Part shown: piece after piece, positions 55,189-63,172 of the stretch
Layout of the letters: every line of letters starts with the position of its first letter
How positions within the stretch are numbered: the first letter of the stretch is position 1
NCBI RefSeq assembly: GCF_028288465.1
Contig: NZ_JAQBNR010000016.1
Coordinates: 1-64,000, forward strand
Source of the DNA: Ferruginibacter sp.
GTDB lineage: Bacteria; Bacteroidota; Bacteroidia; Chitinophagales; Chitinophagaceae
Reading direction: 5' to 3'
Length of the DNA: 64,000 nucleotides
Notes under the pieces: generated by a model
Database searches by the model: none
What the model saw: the letters and a program-made list of their open reading frames with translations, nothing else
What the model was told of the DNA's origin: nothing
Made by a program: the position numbers and the translations under genes

Positions 55189-58100
55189 CTATTTTCCGGA
55201 TGGAAGCACGATTGTAAATTCTGTGCCTTTTCCAGGCGTACTTTCAAAACTGATTTTTCCGTTGAGCAAATCAATGTATTTTTTCACGATGCTTAATCCC
55301 AGCCCGGTGCCCGGTATTTCGCCGGCATTGCCTGCCCTGAAAAATTCCGTAAACAACTTTTTTTGATCTTCCAGGGGAACACCGATGCCATAATCTTTTA
55401 TGATGACTTTGATGTGATCACCGGTAACAATAGATTTAAGCTCTATTTCATTACCCTCAGCAGAATATTTGCTGGCATTGGACAAGAGGTTTAAAAATAC
55501 ATTTTTCAATATTGTCTTCGATTGTTCCACCATCTTTCCGCCGGAATGAGTATAACTTATTCGTTGATTTTTTTTAATTGTCATGCCTTCCAGGTCGCCC
55601 ACTATCGTTTCTAAAAAATCTGGCAGATTGAAAAGCGAATTCTCTGCTTCTACAAATCCTTTTGCCAGTCTTTCCAAAGTAAGAAAATTGGTTAACAGGT
55701 CGGTAAGATTTTTTACCGCGGCATTTATGCGGTTGATGTGCACCATCCGCTTTTCCTGCTGGTCAGATTCTGTATACATTTCCAGTAACGAAGAGCTGGA
55801 AAGAATGGTTGATAAAGGCGTGCGGAATTCATGTGATGCCATGGAAACAAAATGTGATTTCATTTCATTCAATTCCTTTTCACGGCCGAGCGATTCGGTC
55901 AATTCCCGCGTACGTTCTATCACTTTGGCTTCCAGCTCTTCCTGGAAATGTATCTGCCGGGTTATATCAACCACCACAGTTTGGGCGTATGTTTTTTCTG
56001 CATTCAATGTTACAAACATACCTGCCCAAAAATGCTGCCCGTTTACCTTTTTCATTTCAAGAACGGCAGTATTAAGCTTGCCTTTTGTTGAAAGTGCTCT
56101 TAATATTTTTTCCCAATCATCCGGTTTTACAAAATGCTTTACTGAAGCGTAATTTGCTAAAAAATCAGCTTTTGATTGGTACCCAAAAACCTCTACGGCC
56201 ATATCGTTTACGTCTGCAGCTTTAAAATTCAGCATATCTGTGATATGCATTGACACCAGCGAGTTTTGAAATAAATTTCTGTATTTTTCCTCACTGGCAG
56301 CCAGCTGTACGATAGCTTTTTTTTGCTGAGATGTATCAATTATCACTGAATGTGCCAGGCTTTTGTCTGCATTTAGTTTCACAAACAGCTTTGCCCAAAA
56401 GCGGCTGCCATCGAGTCTTTTAAACTCCTGCTCCAGGTTATTGATCTCACCCTTTTCCCTAAGCGTTTGGATATTGTTTACCCTGTTTTCAATCTGTTCA
56501 AAATGGAGTTTGGGATTGTAATCATTTAATAAATCCTGCTTTGAAGGGTAACCAAAAAGCCGTACGCCCATTTCGTTTACATCAATTATGCTCAACGAGT
56601 GCATATCGACTGTAAACATGGCTACAACTGAGTTTTCAAAAAAACTCCGGTATTTTTCTTCGCTTACTTTTAGCTTTTCAATTGATAGTTTCCTTTCAGT
56701 AATATCTATCATTACCGATTGGGCGATGCTGGTTTCAAAATTCATTTTGGCAGAGGCGATTCCCCAGAATTCAGTACCATCCAATTTTTTGAGCCTCGCT
56801 TCCCGGTTTATTATTTCACCTTTTTCGATAATTGTCCGGGCAATACTTTCAACATCTTGCGGATCAGCAAAGTGAGTTTGCAAATTAAAATCTTTTATAA
56901 AATGCGCTTTAGATTGATAACCAAAAAGCCGGGCTCCTGTCGCGTTTACATCAACCGGCTTTTGTGTCGACATGTCGAGTGTACAAATCGCCGCCAGCGA
57001 ATTTTCAAAAAGATTACGGTATTTTATTTCATTGAGCTGTAATTCCGATGTGGCCCGTTTCTGCTCTGTAATGTCAGACCGGATGGCCAGGTATTTATAG
57101 GGTTTGTCCAGTTCATCCAAAAAAGGTATAATGGTAGTGTACACCCAATACACTGAACCATCCTTTGCCTTATTTTTAATTTCTCCTTTCCAGATTTTTC
57201 CGTTGGCAATAGTTACCCACAGATCGCGGATAAACTCTTTTGAATGGTAGCCGGAGTTTACAATGCGATGATCCCGGCCAATCAGTTCTTCTTTTGTATA
57301 TTTCGAAATTTTACAAAAATTTTCATTGGCATATTGTATAATCCCTTTTTGATCTGTTACCGCAACAATATCTGCTGCGTCAAGCGCATATTTATAGTCG
57401 GCAATGTCTTTGTGTAAATTTTCCAGTGTAGATGTTCTTTCCGCCACCTTTTGTTCCAGTTCCTGGTTAAACTGCTTTATAATGCCGTCAGACTTAAGGA
57501 GCGCTTTGTTCACAGTAAACAATTCTGAAGCCCGCTTTTCTTTTTCGATGTTTTGAAACAAAAGTTCCTTGTTAGCAAAAGCCAGCTCGGATGCCCGATT
57601 TTCTTTTTCCTGGTTTTGAAAGGTAAGTTCTTGGTTTGCTACGTCCAGCTCTGACGCACGTTTTTCCTTTTGCAGATTTTGAAATGCAAGTTCCTTATTG
57701 GCAATCACCAGTGCAGAAGCCATTTCCAGCAATTGATTCTGCAGATCGTTGGTTACTTCACCTTTTTTAATATGATCTTTTTGCAGTTGTACAAGGGGAG
57801 TTACGTCCTCTACCCGATGGATAATATAAGCCACTTCGTTGCTGGCGTTTAAGACAGGCTTATTAACAGCGCTCCAGTATTTTTCTTCGAAAGTGCCATC
57901 AGGTCTGCGTATATCGTAGCGCTGAACAGGCATGGCATGCGAGGCTTTATTCTTAACGACAAAATGCATTGCTGCTGTAATATTCGAAACAGCATCTTCA
58001 AGTGCCGGATCTGGGTTAACAGGAAATACGTCAAATAAATGTCGTCCGGTTATTTCTTCCCGTTTTGTAAGTGTGGCAGCGGCATAGGCATCACTTACAG

Positions 58101-58194
58101 CCACAATGGTTAGATCTGGCAGCAGCAAGAGGAATAATCCCGGTGCAGATTCAAACAATGATTTGAAATCAATTTGCTTTTCAACTTTTTCCAT
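55189..58194 (-). CDS. Multi-PAS sensor histidine kinase
   Basis: 1001 residues, soluble. Five PAS domains are seen: about 8-135 (DFKSLFESAPGLFLLLLP), 275-390, 395-515, 520-640 and 645-760, the last three opening with YRNLFENSLAAI, YRSFFENSVVAMF and YRNLFQNSLVSM. Between PAS1 and PAS2 a coiled coil at 165-227 has three 21-residue repeats of the form ANKEL-FQN-EKEKRASEL. HisKA has His788 in MASHEFRTPLSTIL; the ATPase domain shows LLSNASKYS, IKDYGIGVP and [12 protein letters not shown]. No receiver or output domain. PAS2 contains a strongly conserved YANENFCKISKYTKEELIGRDH, possibly binding haem or flavin, but this cannot be decided. Lies next to PEP synthase and could be coupled to redox control. 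Confidence 0.92.
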   Translation of the reverse strand: MEKVEKQIDFKSLFESAPGLFLLLLPDLTIVAVSDAYAAATLTKREEITGRHLFDVFPVNPDPALEDAVSNITAAMHFVVKNKASHAMPVQRYDIRRPDGTFEEKYWSAVNKPVLNASNEVAYIIHRVEDVTPLVQLQKDHIKKGEVTNDLQNQLLEMASALVIANKELAFQNLQKEKRASELDVANQELTFQNQEKENRASELAFANKELLFQNIEKEKRASELFTVNKALLKSDGIIKQFNQELEQKVAERTSTLENLHKDIADYKYALDAADIVAVTDQKGIIQYANENFCKISKYTKEELIGRDHRIVNSGYHSKEFIRDLWVTIANGKIWKGEIKNKAKDGSVYWVYTTIIPFLDELDKPYKYLAIRSDITEQKRATSELQLNEIKYRNLFENSLAAICTLDMSTQKPVDVNATGARLFGYQSKAHFIKDFNLQTHFADPQDVESIARTIIEKGEIINREARLKKLDGTEFWGIASAKMNFETSIAQSVMIDITERKLSIEKLKVSEEKYRSFFENSVVAMFTVDMHSLSIIDVNEMGVRLFGYPSKQDLLNDYNPKLHFEQIENRVNNIQTLREKGEINNLEQEFKRLDGSRFWAKLFVKLNADKSLAHSVIIDTSQQKKAIVQLAASEEKYRNLFQNSLVSMHITDMLNFKAADVNDMAVEVFGYQSKADFLANYASVKHFVKPDDWEKILRALSTKGKLNTAVLEMKKVNGQHFWAGMFVTLNAEKTYAQTVVVDITRQIHFQEELEAKVIERTRELTESLGREKELNEMKSHFVSMASHEFRTPLSTILSSSSLLEMYTESDQQEKRMVHINRINAAVKNLTDLLTNFLTLERLAKGFVEAENSLFNLPDFLETIVGDLEGMTIKKNQRISYTHSGGKMVEQSKTILKNVFLNLLSNASKYSAEGNEIELKSIVTGDHIKVIIKDYGIGVPLEDQKKLFTEFFRAGNAGEIPGTGLGLSIVKKYIDLLNGKISFESTPGKGTEFTIVLPSGK

Positions 58195-58329
58195 CTAAAA
58201 CAAAATACAACTTTTTGAATACTTATTTTATAGCCTTCCCGAATATTCTATGTTTTTACTGTTATGGATAAATCAGTTTCAATTTTTCCTGTTGTGTATT
58301 TTATTTTAAAATATTTTTTCAATGTACTG

Positions 58330-60729
58330 CTATAACATTGCTGCATGATGGAGTTGCATACTGTCATTTTTTTCTGCGGCAAGAATATTTTCGATTCCCG
58401 TTAGCAAGGCGTCAGGGTTAAAGGAGATGCTGTCAATACCCTGTTTTACCAGGAAGGCCGCATACTCCGGAAAATCGCTGGGCGCCTGGCCGCACAACCC
58501 AATCTTTACACCCGCAGTTCTGGCCCGTTGTATCATTAAAGCAACCATTTGTTTTGCTGCTTCATTTTGCTCACTGAACAAGTCACTGATGATGGAAGAA
58601 TCCCTGTCGATACCCAGTGTGAGCTGGGTTAAATCGTTGGAGCCGATAGAAAAGCCATCAAATATTGTTGCAAATTCCGCCGCTAATATCACATTGCTTG
58701 GTATTTCTGCCATCACGTATATTTCCAGGTTGTTTACACCCTGCTCCAGCCCGTACTTTTTCATTACAGCAATTACTTTATTTCCTTCGCTGATGGTGCG
58801 GCAAAAAGGGATCATCACTTTCACATTGGTTAAACCCATTTCATCCCGCACTTTGCAAATCGCTTCACATTCCAGGCGAAAACCATCCCTGTATAAATCA
58901 TTGTAATAACGTGATGCGCCGCGAAAGCCCAGCATTGGATTTTCTTCCACCGGTTCAAAATCCTTTCCGCCAACCAGGTTGGCATATTCATTGGTTTTAA
59001 AATCGCTCATCCGCACTATTACATCTTTAGGATAAAAAGCTGCAGCAATGGTAGCCACGCCTTCCGCCAGTTTATCAACAAAATATTTTTCCTTGTTTTG
59101 ATAGTGATGGGTCAGCGCTTCTATTTTTTCTTTTACGGCAGGGTCTTTCAGTTCATTGAATTTTACCAATGCCATCGGGTGTACCTGCACCGCATGTGTA
59201 ATGATAAATTCCATCCGCATCAGGCCCACGCCATCGTTTGGATAAAAAGATAATTTAAATGCCTTATCCGGGTCTCCCACAATCAGCATCACTTCCGTAG
59301 CTTCCGGCTTATGAACGTCTGAAAAATCCAGCGCTGTTTCTTTGTAGGTAAGCTTTCCCTTGTAAACAAATCCGGTTTTTCCCTCACAGCAGGAAACGGT
59401 AATCATTTCGCCATCTGCAATGGTATCAGTAGCGTTGCCGCAACCTACAATGGCCGGCACGCCCAGTTCTCTTGCAACGATGGAAGCATGACTTGTTCTG
59501 CCGCCTTTATTGGTGATGATAGCAGTCGCATTTTTTAAAATCGGATCCCAGTCAGGGCTGGTTAAATCAGTTACCACAATTTCGCCGGGCTGCAATTTAA
59601 ATGCGTCTGCAGGCGATTGCAAAACTCTTGCTATGCCGGTTGCTATTTTTGAACCGATGGCTTCGCCTGATGTTAATGCTTCTCCTTTATTGACCAGTTT
59701 ATATTCTTTTACCAGCAAAGGATTTTTTTGTGAATGCACGGTCTCCGGCCTGGCCTGTATGATGAACATTTCGCCGGTATTGCCGTCCTTTGCCCATTCA
59801 ATATCCATCGGCTTTTTGTAGTGAGATTCGATGATCAGCGCCCAGTTGGCAATCCTGGTAATTTCTTCATCGGTCAGTACAAATTGCTCCTGTTGTTGTT
59901 TTGGTGTAGCAATATTTATAACAGGATTTTTTTCATCGCCATAAATCATCGTCTTCGCTTTTTCACCCAGGCGTTTTTGAACAATGGCATTTTTATCCTG
60001 CAACAGGGTTGTTTTAAAAATAAAAAATTCATCTGGTGTTACGGTACCCTGCACAATATTTTCGCCCAGGCCCCATACCCCACTGATGTGTATGATATCC
60101 CTGAAACCAGATTCAGGCTCCAGCGTAAAACATACGCCGGAGCAGGCTTTATCGCTGCGCACCATTTTTTGCACCCCAACGGAAAGGGCCACTTTTTCAT
60201 GCGCAAAACCATTGTCTTCGCGGTACTTGATTGCCCTGTCAGTATACAATGATGCAAAGCATTTTTTTACAGCGGCCAGTAAGGCAGCTTCGCCTGTTAT
60301 ATTAAGAAACGATTCATGCTGACCTGCAAAACTTGCTTCCGGCAAATCTTCTGCCGTGGCACTGCTGCGCACAGCAACTTCAATTTCCTTTTCCCCGCAC
60401 AGGGCTTTGTAAGCCTGCAGCACTGCCAGTTTTAACTCTTCCGGCAGCTCAGCATCGAGTATTAATTGCCTGGCTTCCGCACCGATACTTTGCAAATTAT
60501 TATACGTCGTTTTATCCAGCTGCTGCATCAGGCTTTGCAGATGTGCCTGCAATGCGTTTTGTGTAAGAAATTCGTTGAATGCTTCAGCAGTGGTGGCAAA
60601 CCCGTCGGGAACCGCAATACCTTCTGCGGAGAGTTTTGAAAACATTTCGCCAAGCGAAGCATTCTTACCTCCAACAATGCTTACGTCGCCGATGCTTGTT
60701 TCTTTAAATTGTTTGATATATAATTTCAT
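58330..60729 (-). CDS. ppsA: Phosphoenolpyruvate synthase
   Basis: 799 residues, the size of E. coli PpsA (792). The ATP-grasp N-terminal domain begins with VGGKNASLGEMFSKLS and includes VRSSATAEDLPEASFAGQHE; the phosphohistidine domain has GGRTSHASIVARELGVPAIVG with His414; the C-terminal PEP/pyruvate domain includes GIDRDSSIISDLF and GLCGQAPSDFPEYAAFLV with the Cys general acid. It makes PEP from pyruvate and ATP for gluconeogenesis; in some stress islands PPDK/PEPS-type genes lie with USP genes. It is preceded by the universal stress gene 16 bp upstream and is part of a unit with it and baeRF3. Confidence 0.95.
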   Translation of the reverse strand: MKLYIKQFKETSIGDVSIVGGKNASLGEMFSKLSAEGIAVPDGFATTAEAFNEFLTQNALQAHLQSLMQQLDKTTYNNLQSIGAEARQLILDAELPEELKLAVLQAYKALCGEKEIEVAVRSSATAEDLPEASFAGQHESFLNITGEAALLAAVKKCFASLYTDRAIKYREDNGFAHEKVALSVGVQKMVRSDKACSGVCFTLEPESGFRDIIHISGVWGLGENIVQGTVTPDEFFIFKTTLLQDKNAIVQKRLGEKAKTMIYGDEKNPVINIATPKQQQEQFVLTDEEITRIANWALIIESHYKKPMDIEWAKDGNTGEMFIIQARPETVHSQKNPLLVKEYKLVNKGEALTSGEAIGSKIATGIARVLQSPADAFKLQPGEIVVTDLTSPDWDPILKNATAIITNKGGRTSHASIVARELGVPAIVGCGNATDTIADGEMITVSCCEGKTGFVYKGKLTYKETALDFSDVHKPEATEVMLIVGDPDKAFKLSFYPNDGVGLMRMEFIITHAVQVHPMALVKFNELKDPAVKEKIEALTHHYQNKEKYFVDKLAEGVATIAAAFYPKDVIVRMSDFKTNEYANLVGGKDFEPVEENPMLGFRGASRYYNDLYRDGFRLECEAICKVRDEMGLTNVKVMIPFCRTISEGNKVIAVMKKYGLEQGVNNLEIYVMAEIPSNVILAAEFATIFDGFSIGSNDLTQLTLGIDRDSSIISDLFSEQNEAAKQMVALMIQRARTAGVKIGLCGQAPSDFPEYAAFLVKQGIDSISFNPDALLTGIENILAAEKNDSMQLHHAAML

Positions 60730-60745
60730 TGGATATTGTTTTGGT

Positions 60746-61567
60746 TCAGGAATGATGTAAGGCCATCACCGGAACATGGCTGTGCAACACCCATTGTTTG
60801 GTATGACTTCTATGAATAATTTTATCAATCAGCGAATGACGTTTGGGCAGTACCATCAGCAAATCAATGTTATTTTGATCTGCAAAATCTAAAATACCCT
60901 GGTCGGTATTTTCATTGGTAATAAAATGGAAAACAGGGTGGAGCCCTTTCAGCATTTCCCTCAGCATACCCGACTCAAATACAGTATCTGAATTATACAC
61001 TTCTTGCTTACCTGTATTTAAAACGTGCAGTTCGCAATGAAAGTCGTTTACCATTTGTTTGATTGCATCTACCGGTACAGTGTCGGTTACGTCATCGCAA
61101 TCGCAGGCGAGCGCTATTTTTTTAATGGTATAAAATGCAACTCCCGGTGGAACCGCTATCAATGGCCAGGATAAATTCTTCATCGCCTGCACAGTGTGGC
61201 CGCCTAACAACAACCGCTCAGCGGACGTGGTTCCCTGGCTTCCCATTACCACCGCGTAAGGACGTATGCTTTCGCACAGATTTTTCAACTCCCTAAAAAA
61301 ATCACCTTCGATTATTTCAGCTGCAATTTTTACATTGCCATTGGTGCGTTTAAACAAGACTGTTTTTAAATCACTCATATTTACTTCCGATTCCTTCAGC
61401 CATTTATCTATATCGGCTGTTACCGGCACTTCGGTAAAAATTACGGGCACCTGCCAGGTATGCAATACAAGTAAATCTGCTTTAATTGCCAATGCCATGT
61501 CAGCAGCATAATTGGCCGCGTTGGCTGCAGCCGGTGAAAAGTCGGTGGCAACAATAATCGTTTTCAT
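60746..61567 (-). CDS. Universal stress protein, tandem UspA domains
   Basis: 273 residues. The first UspA domain starts IIVATDFSPAAANAANYAADMAL and has VVMGSQGTTSAERLLLGG (a G-x2-G-like ATP loop with substitutions); the second has KIALACDCDDVT and a C-terminal LLMVLPKRHSLIDKII with VPVMALHHS. The canonical G-2x-G-9x-GS ATP motif is partially kept in the first domain. It follows the baeRF3 gene by 16 bp and precedes PEP synthase by 16 bp, so all three are co-transcribed. Different sequence from the USP gene at 49676, though of equal length. Confidence 0.9.
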   Translation of the reverse strand: MKTIIVATDFSPAAANAANYAADMALAIKADLLVLHTWQVPVIFTEVPVTADIDKWLKESEVNMSDLKTVLFKRTNGNVKIAAEIIEGDFFRELKNLCESIRPYAVVMGSQGTTSAERLLLGGHTVQAMKNLSWPLIAVPPGVAFYTIKKIALACDCDDVTDTVPVDAIKQMVNDFHCELHVLNTGKQEVYNSDTVFESGMLREMLKGLHPVFHFITNENTDQGILDFADQNNIDLLMVLPKRHSLIDKIIHRSHTKQWVLHSHVPVMALHHS

Positions 61568-61583
61568 AAAAATATTTTAGTAA

Positions 61584-62687
61584 TCAGTAATATTGTATCA
61601 GTGCAATGTGATCATATTCTTTCAACAGTCCTTCATCTGTAAATTCAACGTCACCTCCATTCTCCAACACTTTTTCAATCACATCATCCACAGCGTCTTT
61701 TATATAAGAAAATGAATTCAGTGTTTTTCCCGCTTTGCCAATGTCTTCTTCTTTGCCTCCATGCTCTGCCGCGTACATGTAATTTTTTTCTACCACCAAC
61801 AAACTGCCTTTTCGGTTGGTGGCTTCCCGCCATACATTGCGCATGCCAATGGCTAGCCTTTTATTGCCCGCTGCATTTTGTAACTGGTTAAGAATATCTT
61901 TTTGTATCACTTGCTTCCAGTCAGCTACGTAGGGCTCCAGCAATACTTTCAATTGCGGCATTGTAGCACTTTCGTAATTACCATGCACATAATCAACCAC
62001 CGCATCTGCATGTTTGGTTAATTTTTTGAAATGCCCGGCAATCCGCTCCGTTGCCAATACAAACAACGGCAACTGGTGTGCTTTCAATATTATATCCAGC
62101 GTTTTATCTACCTGGTGCAAAAACTTATGCATCTGAATTTCCTTTCGTTCTTCCATGTCAGAAAAATTGGCTACCCGCTCAGGCAAATCATTTTCAAGCG
62201 CTTTGGACGATTCGCTTGCATTCACCAAAATGCGGATAAAGGTGGTAGAGTTGCCAATGTAAATACTGCTTTCTTTACTGCTCAGCAGCAACACGAGGTA
62301 TTTGTGAATTTGCTTTTTGCTGTATACCAGGTCACGTATTTCAAATGAGTCATCTACCACAACTCTTTCCTGTACGGCTATATCCAGGTACAATACTTTT
62401 TCAAACAGTGGCGATACATAAATAGCGATGCTCTTTTTATGTGTATTAAAATTTAAGGATTTGATAATGGAACTTAATTTCTGCATCACTAATTCCCGCA
62501 TCTCTTCAGGGTAATTTTTTTCCAACTCCGCTTCCACCTGTTCGGCAGCAACTTTTAAGGAATGGGTTATTTCATTTTTCAGCCCCATTTTAGGTTCAAA
62601 CGGCAGTATAATTGAAACTGCAGGGCGATAGTGTACTGCGTTCAGTACAGTTTGTATTTCCGGCATTATTTGCGTTTTCATTTTCAT
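61584..62687 (-). CDS. baeRF3-type (bacterial archaeo-eukaryotic release factor-like) protein
   Basis: 367 residues, first gene of the unit with USP and PEP synthase. Features are SIILPFEPKMGLKNEITHSLKVA, KSIAIYVSPLFEKVLYLDIAVQERVVVDDSFEIRDLV, the FVLATERIAGHFKKLTKHAD segment and the C-terminal DAVDDVIEKVLENGGDVEFTDE. The family is related to eRF1 domains and is suspected of a ribosome-rescue or ribosome-silencing role, but experiments are few. The GGQ loop of release factors is not seen. Beside universal stress genes and HPF in the same window it suggests ribosome control in dormancy (inference). Start at ATG 62687; nine bases on, a second ATG (MPEIQTV) is possible. Confidence 0.8.
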   Translation of the reverse strand: MKMKTQIMPEIQTVLNAVHYRPAVSIILPFEPKMGLKNEITHSLKVAAEQVEAELEKNYPEEMRELVMQKLSSIIKSLNFNTHKKSIAIYVSPLFEKVLYLDIAVQERVVVDDSFEIRDLVYSKKQIHKYLVLLLSSKESSIYIGNSTTFIRILVNASESSKALENDLPERVANFSDMEERKEIQMHKFLHQVDKTLDIILKAHQLPLFVLATERIAGHFKKLTKHADAVVDYVHGNYESATMPQLKVLLEPYVADWKQVIQKDILNQLQNAAGNKRLAIGMRNVWREATNRKGSLLVVEKNYMYAAEHGGKEEDIGKAGKTLNSFSYIKDAVDDVIEKVLENGGDVEFTDEGLLKEYDHIALIQYY

Positions 62688-63172
62688 ACTGTTTTAGACA
62701 ACTAAAATAATACCTGATACGCCCCAAAACATTGACAGTCATCATTCAAAATCTTGACAGTCCTCAGCTTTAATAAATAGCTGCGGCGGCTTTCCGAAAA
62801 ATGCAGTTCTTTAATTTGCGTTACAACACTGCAGTCTTCTTAAAAATCCACCTTTTAAACGCTGTATTGTAATGTATTACATACATCGCCGCAAAATGAA
62901 ATATTTCCATGCGGCATGATCTGGATTTCATGGCCAGAAAAAGCAGCTCAAATTGAAACCGATATTACCGGAGATATCATCAGGAATATTAGGTTGAACA
63001 ATGGATTCGTGGATGTGAAGGTATGTTCGGTAGATGAAACCTGGTCAGCGATAAAATTGATTGTTTCCCTTAAAGACAGAAGGGTTGTCCCTTAGTGGAA
63101 ATTTCAAAATCATTCTGTCATGACTATATCCAACTTCACTTTATTGGCTAAGGCGATAATAAATATTGCACA
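62688..63172. other. Intergenic region, 485 bp
   Basis: Between the baeRF3 gene start and the GH106-like gene end. It contains two TTGACAGTC direct repeats at 62732-62740 and 62754-62762 (see separate entry). A short frame near 62914-63094 becomes open only if one base is removed from a run of six A at 62936-62941, and I do not call it a gene. Nothing else recognised. Confidence 0.5.
62732..62762. promoter_or_regulatory. Two direct repeats upstream of the baeRF3-USP-ppsA unit
   Basis: TTGACAGTC at 62732-62740 and again at 62754-62762, 22 bp apart (about two helical turns), 45-75 bp upstream of the ATG at 62687. A related TTGACAGTG occurs at 46127-46135 beside the esterase/hydrolase promoter. 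Direct repeats at this spacing are typical binding sites for response regulators. The assignment is tentative. Confidence 0.45.

Noticed and set aside
62872..63094. Possible small gene with a frame repaired by one base in a run of A
   Set aside because: The unrepaired frame stops after a dozen codons, the repaired product matches no family I know, and it lacks a start signal.
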